64,000 bases of DNA from Agrobacterium vitis (GCF_014926405.1 NZ_JACXXJ020000005.1:67001-131000); one strand, 5' to 3'. Positions 25,610-36,339 are shown, counted from the first letter of the stretch. The notes: generated by a model from the sequence alone, not told the origin. Numbers and translations: made by a program.

Positions 25610-27331
25610 TTACTTGCTACGGGTCCAATCCGCAACATTCCACAACTGTGAATCCCAGGGATTGAGCTTTGCACCCTTCAGCGTGTTCGAGATGGCTGAG
25701 GGTTCGCCGCGATTGACCAGTGGAATGACCAGGCCGTCATTGACGATCATATCGTTGAGGGCGCGGACCAGTTCGGCGCGTTTTTCGGTGCCGGAGGTCC
25801 TGCGCAGCTCGCTCAGCAGCTTGTCATAGGCCGGATCGCAGTAGCGGGCGATGTTCTCACCCTGCCAGTTATTAGCGGGAGTAGGGATTTTTTCGCAGGT
25901 GAAGCCACCCATGAATTTCTCAGGATCGGTGCTTTCAAAGCCGCTGGCATACATTTGCACGTCGGCATATAACTTCTGATAGGTGTCGGGGCTGGCTGGA
26001 TCGCCGCCGAAGAACACCGAAGCGGAGACATTGCGCAATTCGGTTTCGACGCCGATCTGTGACCACATGTCCTTGACCAGAACCTGCGTGCCCTGGCGCA
26101 CCGAATTGGTGGTCGTCAGGAACAGGAAGGACAGTTTTCGGCCATCCTTTACGCGGATGCCGTCGGGGCCTTTTTTCCAGCCTGCTTCGTCCAGCAGTGT
26201 GTTGGCCCCGTCCAGGTCCTGCTTTCCGCACCAGGTCTTGGCCTTGGAGGCGAAAATATCCGGGGCTGGAATGATGTTGCAGGTTGGTTGGCCAGCGGCA
26301 CCATAGCCTGCCTCAACGATCACGTCGCGGTCGATGGCGAGCGCCAGCGCCCGGCGTACTCTAGGGTCTGATAGGGCAGGATGGGGGCCAGCCTCCTTGG
26401 TGGAGCGTTTGGCACCGAGGGTCGCATCGACGGCGTAGGGGTTAAGTTGAATGCGCTCGACCGTAGAGCTGAAGGCCGAGGTCATGGTGCCCTTGCCGGC
26501 TTTCAGCATGGATTCCGTCACTTCAGGTTCCACCACCGTATTCCAGGCAAAATCATATTCGCCGGTTTCCAGCACGGCGCGGGCCGCCGACATCGCATCG
26601 CCGCCACCTTTCAGGGTAATGCTCGCAAAAGCTGGCTTGGCCGGATCGCGGTAGCGCGGATTGGCGTCAAACAGCACGACGTCATTGGGTTTGAAATCCC
26701 GGACGATGAAGGGTCCGGTGCCATGCGGCTTGAAATTGGCCTCGGTGCATTGTGGGGCTTTTTCACCCAGGCAATCCTTGAACTGGGACTGTTGGATAAC
26801 AGGCGAGAGCTGGCCGACGAAGGCGCTGTAGGGAAAGGGCTTGGGGGCGTCAAACGTCACTTTCACGGTCAGCGGGTCGATGGCCTCCACCGATTTCACC
26901 CCGTCAAACTTTGCGGCCTGGGCGCAGCCGCCGCCGGGCGCCATGCAATATTTCCAGGTGAACACCACGTCATCGGCGCTGACAGTACCGCCGTCCGACC
27001 AGGTTAGACCCGGTTTCAATTTCCAGGTGATCGAGGTCATGTCCTTGGCGATGCCGCCATTGTCGACGGTGGGGATTTCAGCGGCGAGCCGGGTGAACAG
27101 ATTGCCCTGCTCGTCGAAACCGGCCAGCGGCTCGATCACCATCGAGGCGGCATAGACTTCCTTGCTGCCGCCCGACAGATAGGGATTGAGGTTGGAAACG
27201 GCCTGCCAGAACAGGATCTTTACGTCGCCATCCGTGCCGCGTGCGGCTATGGCAGGGGTACTGACAAGTGCGCCCGTCGCTGCGAAAATGGCGGCTGCCG
27301 ATAGCGCCCTTAAGGGCCTGTTATACGTCAT
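25610..27331 (-). CDS. ABC transporter substrate-binding protein, family 5 (paralogue 2)
   Basis: This 573-residue binding protein has a signal peptide (MTYNRPLRALSAAAIF to AIAARG) and the same landmarks as paralogue 1: LFWQAVSNLNPYLSGG, VIEPLAGFDEQGNL and a C-terminus LWNVADWTRSK against LWNIADWSRAK. The two arose by tandem duplication and probably share the downstream permeases while binding different ligands. The start is the ATG at 27331; twelve upstream in-frame codons look spurious. It diverges from the M20 hydrolase across a 279-bp promoter region. Confidence 0.9.
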   Translation of the reverse strand: MTYNRPLRALSAAAIFAATGALVSTPAIAARGTDGDVKILFWQAVSNLNPYLSGGSKEVYAASMVIEPLAGFDEQGNLFTRLAAEIPTVDNGGIAKDMTSITWKLKPGLTWSDGGTVSADDVVFTWKYCMAPGGGCAQAAKFDGVKSVEAIDPLTVKVTFDAPKPFPYSAFVGQLSPVIQQSQFKDCLGEKAPQCTEANFKPHGTGPFIVRDFKPNDVVLFDANPRYRDPAKPAFASITLKGGGDAMSAARAVLETGEYDFAWNTVVEPEVTESMLKAGKGTMTSAFSSTVERIQLNPYAVDATLGAKRSTKEAGPHPALSDPRVRRALALAIDRDVIVEAGYGAAGQPTCNIIPAPDIFASKAKTWCGKQDLDGANTLLDEAGWKKGPDGIRVKDGRKLSFLFLTTTNSVRQGTQVLVKDMWSQIGVETELRNVSASVFFGGDPASPDTYQKLYADVQMYASGFESTDPEKFMGGFTCEKIPTPANNWQGENIARYCDPAYDKLLSELRRTSGTEKRAELVRALNDMIVNDGLVIPLVNRGEPSAISNTLKGAKLNPWDSQLWNVADWTRSK

Positions 27332-27610
27332 GGTTGCCGTGTCCTGCTTTGGTTGAGATGATCGCATTGCTTCGCAGCACGGCGCCCAGAGTCAAGAACG
27401 CAGAGGTTTAATCTACTAAAATAACAGACAAGATGACGGAGCGCTTTGGCATTCGAACGTGACCCAGAGCGCTGATCTGATTAAGTTTTGGGCCATTGCC
27501 ATTTCAGGCTATTTTTTGTTCATTCATTGCATTTGCGACTTGCAAAACGCCAGAGTTGATGAACAGTATGCCATCGAAAATCGGATGGGAACAGCAAAAA
27601 GAGGTCATTC

Positions 27611-28774
27611 ATGCCCATTTTGAACCGTGCCAGCGCCTTGCAGGAAGAGGTCGCAGGCTGGCGGCGCCATTTGCACCAGACACCGGAACTGTTGTTCGAT
27701 GTGCATCAGACAGCCGCTTTTGTCACGCAGAAGCTGAAGGAATTCGGCTGCGACGTGGTGGAAACCGGCATTGGCAGAACGGGTGTCGTTGGCATCATCA
27801 AGGGCAATCGCGGCGAGGGTACCACCATTGGCATGCGTGCCGACATGGATGCCTTGCCGATCACCGAGATCACGGGCGCGCCCTGGGCTTCGACGGTGCC
27901 GGGCAAGATGCATGCCTGCGGCCATGACGGCCACACCGCCATGTTGCTGGGGGCGGCGAAGCACCTGGCTGAGACCCGCAACTTTGCGGGTTCGGTTGCG
28001 GTGATCTTCCAGCCAGCGGAAGAAGGCGGCGGCGGTGGTCTTGCCATGGTGCAGGACGGAATGATGGAAAAATTTGGCATTTCCCAAGTGTTCGGCATGC
28101 ACAATGCGCCGGGCGTGCCGCTCGGCGATTTCGCCATCCGCAAGGGCTCGCTGATGGCAGCGTCCGATACGTTCGAGATTACCATCAAGGGCAAGGGCAG
28201 CCATGCGGCCCAGCCGCATATGTCGGTCGATCCGGTGCTGATTTCGGCGCATGTGATCATTGCCTTGCAATCGATTGTGTCGCGCGGCGTCGATCCGCTG
28301 GAATCGCTGGTTATCAGCGTCACCACCACCCATGGCGGCGATGCCTATAATGTCATTCCGATGGATGTGACGCTGACCGGCACCGTGCGCACCCTGTTGC
28401 CGCAGATCCGCGATTTTGCCGAAAAGCGTGTGCAGGAAGTGGCAAGCGCCACGGCCATGGCGCATGGTGCTATCGCCGAAGTGCATTATCATCGTGGCTA
28501 TCCCGTTACCTTCAATCACGCCGAAGAGACTGAGTTTGCCGCCTCGGTTGCTGCCAAGATCTCTGGTGAAAACCGGGTGAAGACCGATATGGCGCCTAAA
28601 ATGGGCGCCGAGGACTTTTCCTACATGCTGGAAAGCCGTCCGGGCGCCTTCATTTTCTTAGGGGTCGGCGATACCGCCAATCTGCACCACCCGGCTTATG
28701 ACTTCAATGACGAGGCCATTCCTTATGGCATCAGCTATTGGGTGGAATTGGCCGAAACCGGTTTGGCAGCCTGA
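27611..28774 (+). CDS. M20 family amidohydrolase (HipO-like)
   Basis: This 387-residue metallo-amidohydrolase of the M20D group (hippurate hydrolase, N-acyl amino acid hydrolases) has MRADMDALPI, the metal motif ACGHDGHTAML with its Cys-Gly-His, the catalytic Glu pair in FQPAEEGGGG and GMHNAPG. The ATG has GAGGT 6 nt upstream. It lies upstream of the importer's ATPase gene on the same strand and probably releases the amino acid from imported acyl- or peptide-conjugates. The substrate is not identifiable. Confidence 0.9.
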   Translation: MPILNRASALQEEVAGWRRHLHQTPELLFDVHQTAAFVTQKLKEFGCDVVETGIGRTGVVGIIKGNRGEGTTIGMRADMDALPITEITGAPWASTVPGKMHACGHDGHTAMLLGAAKHLAETRNFAGSVAVIFQPAEEGGGGGLAMVQDGMMEKFGISQVFGMHNAPGVPLGDFAIRKGSLMAASDTFEITIKGKGSHAAQPHMSVDPVLISAHVIIALQSIVSRGVDPLESLVISVTTTHGGDAYNVIPMDVTLTGTVRTLLPQIRDFAEKRVQEVASATAMAHGAIAEVHYHRGYPVTFNHAEETEFAASVAAKISGENRVKTDMAPKMGAEDFSYMLESRPGAFIFLGVGDTANLHHPAYDFNDEAIPYGISYWVELAETGLAA

Positions 28775-28853
28775 CACCGTGTTTGTCGCGGTGGATCAAT
28801 AATAAAGTGCCTCGGTCGTGAAATCGAGGCCGAAAACAGGGGAAAACGGGCCT

Positions 28854-30707
28854 ATGGCTGAAGATCTCACCACTCAGGGCGCAATTCAGGGCGGGCATGT
28901 CCAGCCGGTTCTGTCCGTGCGCAATCTGACCACCTCGTTTCGGATCGGCGACCAGTGGTCTTCCGTGGTGCGCAACATGAGCTTCGATGTCGCGCCGCGT
29001 GAGACCGTCGCCATTGTCGGCGAATCCGGCTCGGGCAAGAGTGTGACCTCCCTGTCGATCATGCAATTGCTGCCGAAGAATTTCAGCCGGATCGAGGGCA
29101 GCATCAAGCTGAACGGTCGTGAATTGCTGACGCTGGCGCCGGAAGAGATGCGCCGGGTGCGCGGCAATGATATTGCGATGATCTTCCAGGAGCCGATGAC
29201 CAGCCTCAACCCGATTTTCCCGATTGGCAAGCAGATCGCCGAGGCTATCCTGTGCCACCGCGATATTTCCAGGGCAGAGGCGAAATCCGAAGTGATCCGG
29301 CTGTTGGAAAAGGTCCGCATTCCCAATGCCAAAAGTCGGTTCGATGAATTCCCTCACCAGTTTTCCGGTGGAATGCGCCAGCGCGTGATGATCGCCATGG
29401 CACTGGCCACCAAGCCTAAACTGCTGATCGCCGACGAGCCGACCACGGCGCTGGATGTGACCATCCAGGGCCAGATCCTCGACCTGATCAAGGTCCTGCA
29501 GGAAGAAGAGGGCATGTCGGTGCTGTTCATCACCCATGACATGGGAGTTGTGGCAGAGGTGTCCGACCGCACCATCGTGATGTTCCGGGGAGAAATGGTC
29601 GAAGGCGGCACGACGGATGATATTTTCAACCGCGGCCAGCATCCCTATACGCGGGCACTGCTGTCGGCGGTGCCGAAACTCGGTTCGATGAATGGCCATG
29701 CCTTGCCGATGCGGTTTCCGGTGATCGACATCAAGACCGGTGACACCCTGGTCGAGGAAGCGGAAGTCGGCGCCCTCGACATGGTGCCGCGCCCGATCCT
29801 CGAAGTGAAAAATCTGACGACACGTTTTGCTATTCGCTCTGGCCTGCTGGGGCGTAAATCCGGCGCCGTGCATGCGGTGGAAAATGTCAGCTTCGATCTC
29901 AGGCCCGGCGAGACCCTGTCGCTTGTCGGTGAATCCGGTTGCGGCAAGTCGACGACGGGCCGCTCGATCACCCGGCTGATAGAGCCGAGCAGCGGCACGA
30001 TTGCGCTTGATGGTTATAATGTCATGTCGCTCGACAGTAGCACCCTGCGCAAGATGCGCCGCAGCATCCAGATGGTGTTTCAGGACCCGTTTGCCAGCCT
30101 TGATCCGCGCATGTCGGTTGGCACCGCGGTGATGGAGCCTTTTCTGGAGCATAATCTCGGCACCAAGGCACAGGCGCGCGAAAAGGCCGCCGATCTGTTG
30201 CAGCGCGTCGGCCTCAGCGCCGATATGATGCGCCGCTACCCGCATGAGTTTTCAGGCGGCCAGCGCCAGCGCGTCGCCATTGCCCGGTCGCTGATGCTCG
30301 ATCCGAAAGTGATCGTCGCCGACGAAGCGGTCTCGGCGCTCGACGTATCGATCAAGGCGCAGGTCTGCAACCTGCTGCTCGATTTGCAGGAAAGCTTCAA
30401 TCTCGCCTATCTGTTCATTTCCCACGACATGGCCGTGGTGGAGCGCGTCAGCCACCGGGTTGCGGTGATGTATCTGGGTGAAATCGTTGAAATCGGCCCG
30501 CGCCAGGCGGTGTTTGACAATCCGCAGCATCCCTATACCAAAAAGCTGATCGCCGCGGTGCCGGTGCCCGATCCGGCGCGCCGCAACATCACCCGGCAAA
30601 TGTCGACCGATGAAATCAAGAGCCCGGTGCGGCCCTTGGGCTATGAACCTCCGGCGCGCCATTACCGGGAGGTCTCGGCGGGTCATCTGGTGCAGGAAAC
30701 GGTGTAA
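28854..30707 (+). CDS. Fused double ABC ATPase (DppD-DppF type)
   Basis: This 617-residue protein carries two peptide-importer ATPases in one chain. The first has Walker [12 protein letters not shown], signature FSGGMRQRV and Walker [13 protein letters not shown]. The second (from about residue 320) has [26 protein letters not shown] and [12 protein letters not shown]; the catalytic Glu is kept but the usual Pro-Thr is Ala-Val. The start MAEDLTTQG is chosen with AGGGGA upstream; an earlier GTG exists at 28818. It presumably powers the permeases encoded on the other strand at 21505-23428. Confidence 0.9.
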   Translation: MAEDLTTQGAIQGGHVQPVLSVRNLTTSFRIGDQWSSVVRNMSFDVAPRETVAIVGESGSGKSVTSLSIMQLLPKNFSRIEGSIKLNGRELLTLAPEEMRRVRGNDIAMIFQEPMTSLNPIFPIGKQIAEAILCHRDISRAEAKSEVIRLLEKVRIPNAKSRFDEFPHQFSGGMRQRVMIAMALATKPKLLIADEPTTALDVTIQGQILDLIKVLQEEEGMSVLFITHDMGVVAEVSDRTIVMFRGEMVEGGTTDDIFNRGQHPYTRALLSAVPKLGSMNGHALPMRFPVIDIKTGDTLVEEAEVGALDMVPRPILEVKNLTTRFAIRSGLLGRKSGAVHAVENVSFDLRPGETLSLVGESGCGKSTTGRSITRLIEPSSGTIALDGYNVMSLDSSTLRKMRRSIQMVFQDPFASLDPRMSVGTAVMEPFLEHNLGTKAQAREKAADLLQRVGLSADMMRRYPHEFSGGQRQRVAIARSLMLDPKVIVADEAVSALDVSIKAQVCNLLLDLQESFNLAYLFISHDMAVVERVSHRVAVMYLGEIVEIGPRQAVFDNPQHPYTKKLIAAVPVPDPARRNITRQMSTDEIKSPVRPLGYEPPARHYREVSAGHLVQETV

Positions 30708-30765
30708 GCGCCGCTGGTCCTTTCTCTATCGACCCTTGCGCTCGTCGCGGGGACTTTCCATATGC

Positions 30766-30786
30766 CGCTCGCGGCGGAGCGTTTTT
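30766..30786 (+). terminator. Candidate intrinsic terminator after the double ATPase
   Basis: CGCTC (30766-30770), six-base loop, GAGCG (30777-30781) and TTTTT (30782-30786). The stem is short, so this is a modest candidate. It separates the importer ATPase gene from exoD. Confidence 0.45.
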
Positions 30787-30817
30787 CGGGTTCCGTATCG
30801 ACCTTTGAGGAGCGGTA

Positions 30818-31456
30818 ATGGATCAGAAAGTGGGCGGTGACGCGGAGCAGACGGAGGCCCTGCCGCTTTCGCAGATCCTTTTTCGGATTGCCGAGGATGA
30901 AACGCGGGCGCGGGTCTCAATCGGCGATCTGTTTGCAGCGCTCGGCGATCGGGCTTTTGGCGCATTGATCCTGATCTTCGCGCTTCCCAATATCGTACCG
31001 ACCCCGCCTGGCACATCCGCCATAACTGGCGCGCCGCTGGTCTTTCTGGCGGCACAGTTGATGCTGGGCTGGCAGCCCTGGCTGCCGGGCTGGATCACCA
31101 AACGATCACTGGCGCGGGCCGATTTTTCCGCCATCGTCGCCAGGATCGTGCCCTGGCTTGCCCGGGGCGAGAGGCTGCTGAAGCCGCGCTTTGGCCTGCT
31201 GGTAAAGGGACCGGCGGAAAACCTTCTGGGGATCATGGCCTTCATTCTGGCCATCGTTCTCGCATTGCCCATTCCGCTCGGCAATATCTTGCCAGCCATT
31301 GCCCTGTCGCTGTTTGCCTTCGCGCTTCTGGAGAAGGACGGGCTTTACGCTCTGGCGGGCAGTGTGATGTTTCTTCTGTCGATTGTGGTTGTCGCGGGCG
31401 TGATTGTGGCGCTCGGCAAGGCGGCCTTGTTGCTGTTCAGCATATCCTTTGGCTAA
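30818..31456 (+). CDS. exoD: ExoD family exopolysaccharide-associated membrane protein
   Basis: This 212-residue ExoD-family protein has the conserved segment ALGDRAFGALILIFALPNIVPTPPGTS (split here by family hallmark ALPNIVPTPPG), then three or four hydrophobic spans, the last near the C-terminus. Rhizobial exoD mutants are affected in exopolysaccharide and alkali sensitivity, but the molecular role is unknown. The ATG has a GAGGAG ribosome site. It is the first gene before the secreted-repeat locus, separated from it by 163 bp; a functional link is possible but not shown. Confidence 0.88.
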   Translation: MDQKVGGDAEQTEALPLSQILFRIAEDETRARVSIGDLFAALGDRAFGALILIFALPNIVPTPPGTSAITGAPLVFLAAQLMLGWQPWLPGWITKRSLARADFSAIVARIVPWLARGERLLKPRFGLLVKGPAENLLGIMAFILAIVLALPIPLGNILPAIALSLFAFALLEKDGLYALAGSVMFLLSIVVVAGVIVALGKAALLLFSISFG

Positions 31457-31619
31457 ACCGAATTGCCTGGGACTGAGCCCTGCGCTGCCGGAATGGCGGT
31501 GACGTTTACCAGGGCGTGTCTCGCCATTTCTTTACGGCTTTTGGGTTGCTAATCGACCATATGGCAAGTTTCGCGACAGCTTCGCTTCCTATCTTTCCCC
31601 ATGATCGCCGGTCGAGCGT

Positions 31620-34600
31620 ATGTCGACTAAACGCTTTGTTGCTGACCTGCGTCGGCAATTACCACAATGGGGATTTGCCGTGGCAACGTCTAATAAGACA
31701 ACGACTGTAAGCAGTCTTGATGGTTTGACTGGAACGAGTGCAACGGACATTATTCTCCTGACCGATCAGGTTTCGGGCGCTTACCTTGATCTTGGCGGTG
31801 GCAGCGACAAGCTGATCCTTGGCAATTTCGACAATGATGTGACATTGTCCAATGTCGAATCCGTTTTGGGCGGTACCGGTGCGGATTCGATTTTCTACGA
31901 TACCAAGGCTACCTCAGGTTACATCGATCTGGGCGCGGGCATTGACAGCCTGACCTTTTCAGACCTTGGCGTCACCGCAACCATCCTCAATGTGGAAACG
32001 ATCGTCGCTGGCCAGGGCAATGACTATTTGACGATGAGCGCCCAGGCGCTCGGAACCTATATCGATCTCGGAACCGGTTCGGACCGGGTGATCCTCGGCA
32101 AATTCGACAATTCGCTCACCCTGATCGATGTTGAGACGGTTACCGGCAGTACCAAGTCGGATATCGTGATTATGGAGAATAAAAGCGGCGATCAGACCCG
32201 CCGCGTGGATCTCGGTTCGGGCAACGACTCTGTCAGCCTGGGCGATGGCGGCGGCACGGTCTATGTTTCCAATACCGAAACAATCGTGGCTGGCAGCGGC
32301 GACGACCGCATTCAGCTGAACAGCAAGGCTTCCAATTTCAGGATCGATGCCGGTGAAGGCGATGATACTGTCGTTCTCAGCAATTATACCAATAAGCTGA
32401 CAATCTTAGGTGCCGAAAGCATCGTCGGATCGAGCGGAAGCGATCACGTCACGATCGGGAGTGTGTTTACCGGCGGATATGTTTCTCTGAATGGCGGCAA
32501 TGATACGCTCGTTCTGGGAGATTTTATCAATTCCGTCAGTGTCTATGGTGTCGAGACCATTTATGGTGGCGCTAGCAGCGATTTTATCTACATGCAGGAG
32601 GCCAAGTCCGGCGGCTTGATCGATCTCGGAGCCGGCGAAGATACACTGGTCTTCAATGAAGACGGCGGCACGGCCACCTTGAAAAATGTCGAGAATATCA
32701 TCGGCAGTGAAACCAAAGACTATATTATTTTCAAAACGCAGATAACCGGCGGCCTGATCGATCTGGACGACGATGGCGACCGCGTAACCCTGGGCAAGTA
32801 CAACAACAATGTCACTTTCGCCAATGTCGAAACCATTACCGGCGACAGTTCCAGCGACATCATCACGCTGACCACCGAGCTGACCAAGGGCACGATCAAT
32901 CTCAGCACCGGCATGGACAAGCTGACCCTGGCCGATGGTTCCAACACCATCAATATTTCCGGTGTCGAAACCCTGATCGGTGGTGATGGTGAAGACACGA
33001 TCAGTTTTTCGGTCGCCTCGACGGGTGGCGAAATCGATCTTAAGGGCGGCGATGATACATTGACGCTTACCGGTTCCGGACGAACCTTGACCATTTCAAA
33101 CGTCGAGACAATTCTGGGCAGTTCCGCCAGCGAGCAGATCCTTTACAAGACCCTGTTGACCGGCAATCTGATCTCGCTCGGCTCCGGCTCCGACAAGCTC
33201 ACGATGGGCGATTTTGATAATACCGTTTCCATCGCCGGAATTGAAACCATCGTCGGCGGCACCTTGACCGATGAAGTGTATATCACCAGCGCCATTACCG
33301 GCTCGCTGATCGATCTGGGTACCGGCAACGATACGGTGACCATCATGAAAGGTGGCACGATCACCGCCCGCAATATCGAGACCATCATCGGCGATGACGG
33401 CATCGATGTCGTCAAATTTGATCGGGCCGCGGAGAACGTCTATCTCGACCTGGGTGCGGGCAATGACAGCGTCACCTTCGGCAATTACAACAATATAGCC
33501 GAACTCCGGAATGTTGAGACCATCAATGCGGGCACGTCCAGCGACGTGATCACGCTCGGCACCGACATGTCGGCCGGTACGATTGACCTTGGCAAGGGCC
33601 TCGATCAACTGACGCTGAGTAATGAGGGCGGCACCCTGACCGCAGTCAATATCGAAACGATTATCGGCGGTGATGCGGACGACGTCGTGACGGTTTCAGG
33701 AACCGTGACCATTGGCACGATCGACCTCGATGCGGGTGACGATACGTTGACGATCGGTGGCAGTGCGACTGTGACCGTGCAGAATGTCGAAACGCTGGTC
33801 GGCGGAGCCGGAACCCAGAAAATCATCCTTGCCAGTGGGTTCAAGGGCAGTATCGATCTTGCCGACGGCATCGATACCATCATCATGGCCGATGTCGATG
33901 ACGCCGACGCGACCGCCATGAAGAACCTCATCACGATTTCCAATGTCGAAACCATCACCGGCGGTTCCGGTTCGGATACGGTCGTCATCGGCACGGTCGG
34001 CGGCGCGACCATGATCGATCTGGGCGATGGCAACGATATCTTGAAATTCCAGGATAATGGTGGATCGGTCACGGCTGCCAATGTGGAGACGATCATCGGT
34101 GGTACCGGCGATGAAGTCATCCGGTTCAACGCGACAGTCACCAGTGTCGATATTGACCTTGGCGATGGCAATGACACCGTTATCTTCGGCAATTATGCCA
34201 ATACGGCCACACTTGCCAATGTGGAAAGCATCACCGGGGGCACCAACAGCGACGTGTTCACGCTGGCCTCCAGCACGACCGGCATGACCCTCAATCTCGG
34301 CAATGGTCTTGACAGCCTGACGCTGGCGGGTGAAGGCGGTACGCTGACGGTCTCCAGCATCGAAACGATTGTCGGGTCGGCTGTCGACGACATCATTACC
34401 CTTTCCGCCTATATGACCGGTGGCACGATTTCGCTTGGTGCCGGCAATGACCAGTTCATCATCGGCGATGTCGGCGGCACGGCGACCGTTTCAGGCGTTG
34501 AAACAGTGACGGGTGGTGCTGCCGCCGATCTTATCACGCTTGCCGAAGGTGCATCGGGCTATATCAACCTGGGCGCAGGTCAGGATGGCGTGATCTTCTC

Positions 34601-36296
34601 GGCATTCGGCAACACGGTGACCCTGTCGGGCGTCGAAACGGTGACCGGGGGTGAGAAAGACGATACTGTCGAGTTTTCAGACGCGATAACGGCAACCACG
34701 ATCAAGCTTGGGGCCGGCAACGATGTTCTGCAAATGTCGGAACTGGGTGGCACCGTCACCGTCACCGGCGCGGAATCCATCCTCGGCGATGTCGGCAGCG
34801 ACGTCATCACCCTTGGCGAACAGATTACGGATGGCTTTATCAATCTCAATGCTGGCAGTGACCGCCTGATCCTGTCTTCCGCCAACAATACAGTGACGGT
34901 GGAAAATATCGAAACGGTGACTGGCGGCTCGATGATCGACGACATCACCTTGTCTGGCGTCTATACCGGCGGCACGCTGGATCTGGGCAGCGGCAATGAC
35001 CTGCTGACGTTCGGCGAATCCGGAACCGTCACGATCGCCAATGTCGAAACGGTGGTCGGGTCAACCGGCGACGATGTGCTGACTGTCAGCGGTTCGATCG
35101 GCGGGGCAACTCTTAATCTGGGCGATGGCCAGGATACCCTGAGCTGGAGCGCGGGCCTGACGGCAACGGTTTCGAACGTTGAGACGGTCAATGGCGGCTC
35201 CAATGCCGACATCATCACGCTGGCCACGCAATGGACCGGTGGATTTATCGATCTGGGCGATGGTTCCGACAAGCTGACGCTGGCCGACACAACCAATACG
35301 GTGACGGTGGCGAATGCGGAAACCATCATCGGTCAGTCCATGGCTGACTATATCGCCATCAACAGCACGACCTATAGCGGCTATATTTCACTGGGTGGGG
35401 ACAAGGACGAAGTCAAGCTGGCTTCTTCTTCGAGCACGGTGACAATCGTCGGCGTTGAAACGGTCACGGGTGGCTCCGGCGACGACAAGGTGACATTGGG
35501 TGCTCAGGTGTCGGGCATCGAACTCAACCTGGCCGACGGCAACGACGTGGTCACGCTCGGCAATTATTCCAATATGATCAGCCTCTATAATGTCGAATCC
35601 GTCACCGGCGGCAGCAATACCGATGTGGTCTATATCAGGGACACGGAAATCTCCAACGGCCAGTATTTCTTGGGTACAGGCGCGGACTACCTGAACTTTG
35701 AGAAAGCCGCGACCGCGACCGTCTCCAGTGTCGAAACCCTGGTCGGTTCTGCCTATGACGATACGATCACCATTTCCGGCCAGTATACCGGCGTGACGAT
35801 TGATCTGAGCACGGGATCTGACACGTTGACGCTCGGTTCCGCCTCGACGCTGACCACGGCCAATATCGAGTATATCACCGGTAGTACGGGGGCCGATTTG
35901 ATCGTGCTGTCGGGCAGCACCAACACGACGGTGGACTTGGGGTCTGGCAATGACACGATCTATATGAGCAGCGGCTCCGATACAGTGACGGGCGGGGCCG
36001 GATCCGACCTCTTCACCTTCACCTCCGCGGACAAGTCGACCACGTCGAACCCGGACAAGATCACCGACTTCGTCAATGGTGAGGACAAGCTGGTGATCAG
36101 CGGGCTGACCGGCACCTTCTCCTACCTTGGGACATCAACTAGCCTTTCGGCCAGCGGCAATTCGGAAGCCTATTTCGTCAATGATACGGCAACTCTGTTT
36201 GTCGATACCAATGGTGACGGGACGGTAGATATGCAGATGACCTTGTCCGGCAAGACCGCCGACAACATGTCGGGCAGCGACTTCCGCTGGAGCTGA
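31620..36296 (+). CDS. Large repetitive secreted protein, probable type I secretion substrate
   Basis: This 1558-residue protein is almost wholly built from about 30 units of about 46 residues with a core such as YIDLGAGxDxLxL, a short beta stretch, then NVETIxGGxxxDxITL. Gly-Asp-Asn-rich turns recall RTX beta-rolls, but the classic GGxGxDxLx nonapeptide arrays are seen only near the end (MSSGSDTVTGGAGSDLFTF). The C-terminus has KITDFVNGEDKLVI and ends with a short acidic/hydrophobic tail, as in type I secretion substrates. It has no N-terminal signal peptide. GTG at 31680 with GGGGA upstream is an alternative start. The type I exporter at 45012-48564 is the likely route; the role could be adhesion or matrix. 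Confidence 0.85.
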   Translation: MSTKRFVADLRRQLPQWGFAVATSNKTTTVSSLDGLTGTSATDIILLTDQVSGAYLDLGGGSDKLILGNFDNDVTLSNVESVLGGTGADSIFYDTKATSGYIDLGAGIDSLTFSDLGVTATILNVETIVAGQGNDYLTMSAQALGTYIDLGTGSDRVILGKFDNSLTLIDVETVTGSTKSDIVIMENKSGDQTRRVDLGSGNDSVSLGDGGGTVYVSNTETIVAGSGDDRIQLNSKASNFRIDAGEGDDTVVLSNYTNKLTILGAESIVGSSGSDHVTIGSVFTGGYVSLNGGNDTLVLGDFINSVSVYGVETIYGGASSDFIYMQEAKSGGLIDLGAGEDTLVFNEDGGTATLKNVENIIGSETKDYIIFKTQITGGLIDLDDDGDRVTLGKYNNNVTFANVETITGDSSSDIITLTTELTKGTINLSTGMDKLTLADGSNTINISGVETLIGGDGEDTISFSVASTGGEIDLKGGDDTLTLTGSGRTLTISNVETILGSSASEQILYKTLLTGNLISLGSGSDKLTMGDFDNTVSIAGIETIVGGTLTDEVYITSAITGSLIDLGTGNDTVTIMKGGTITARNIETIIGDDGIDVVKFDRAAENVYLDLGAGNDSVTFGNYNNIAELRNVETINAGTSSDVITLGTDMSAGTIDLGKGLDQLTLSNEGGTLTAVNIETIIGGDADDVVTVSGTVTIGTIDLDAGDDTLTIGGSATVTVQNVETLVGGAGTQKIILASGFKGSIDLADGIDTIIMADVDDADATAMKNLITISNVETITGGSGSDTVVIGTVGGATMIDLGDGNDILKFQDNGGSVTAANVETIIGGTGDEVIRFNATVTSVDIDLGDGNDTVIFGNYANTATLANVESITGGTNSDVFTLASSTTGMTLNLGNGLDSLTLAGEGGTLTVSSIETIVGSAVDDIITLSAYMTGGTISLGAGNDQFIIGDVGGTATVSGVETVTGGAAADLITLAEGASGYINLGAGQDGVIFSAFGNTVTLSGVETVTGGEKDDTVEFSDAITATTIKLGAGNDVLQMSELGGTVTVTGAESILGDVGSDVITLGEQITDGFINLNAGSDRLILSSANNTVTVENIETVTGGSMIDDITLSGVYTGGTLDLGSGNDLLTFGESGTVTIANVETVVGSTGDDVLTVSGSIGGATLNLGDGQDTLSWSAGLTATVSNVETVNGGSNADIITLATQWTGGFIDLGDGSDKLTLADTTNTVTVANAETIIGQSMADYIAINSTTYSGYISLGGDKDEVKLASSSSTVTIVGVETVTGGSGDDKVTLGAQVSGIELNLADGNDVVTLGNYSNMISLYNVESVTGGSNTDVVYIRDTEISNGQYFLGTGADYLNFEKAATATVSSVETLVGSAYDDTITISGQYTGVTIDLSTGSDTLTLGSASTLTTANIEYITGSTGADLIVLSGSTNTTVDLGSGNDTIYMSSGSDTVTGGAGSDLFTFTSADKSTTSNPDKITDFVNGEDKLVISGLTGTFSYLGTSTSLSASGNSEAYFVNDTATLFVDTNGDGTVDMQMTLSGKTADNMSGSDFRWS
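31716..35990 (+). repeat. About 30 degenerate tandem repeats of about 138 bp
   Basis: The coding repeats of the secreted protein recur every 45-48 codons, mostly 46. I can align 30 or so units by the NVETI/VESI/IETI anchor. Units differ strongly at the DNA level, so the array is old and under protein-level selection rather than recently expanded. One unit near 33880 is longer by about eight codons. Confidence 0.85.
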
Positions 36297-36308
36297 TAAA
36301 GCAGTGCT

Positions 36309-36339
36309 CCCGGCCCTGGGTTTCTTGACCTGGGCCGGG
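36309..36339 (+). terminator. Hairpin after the repeat-protein gene
   Basis: CCCGGCCC (36309-36316) pairs with GGGCCGGG (36332-36339) around a 15-nt loop, 13 bp after the stop. The stem is fully GC but no U-run follows. It probably ends or stabilises the repeat-protein transcript. Confidence 0.55.

Noticed and set aside
28731..30245. 504-codon minus-strand frame opposite the double ATPase
   Set aside because: Shadow frame, His/Gln/Arg-rich, no motif.
31716..35990. Regular 138-bp spacing considered as CRISPR or satellite DNA
   Set aside because: The units are in frame, diverged at the DNA level but conserved as protein; no identical repeats with unique spacers.
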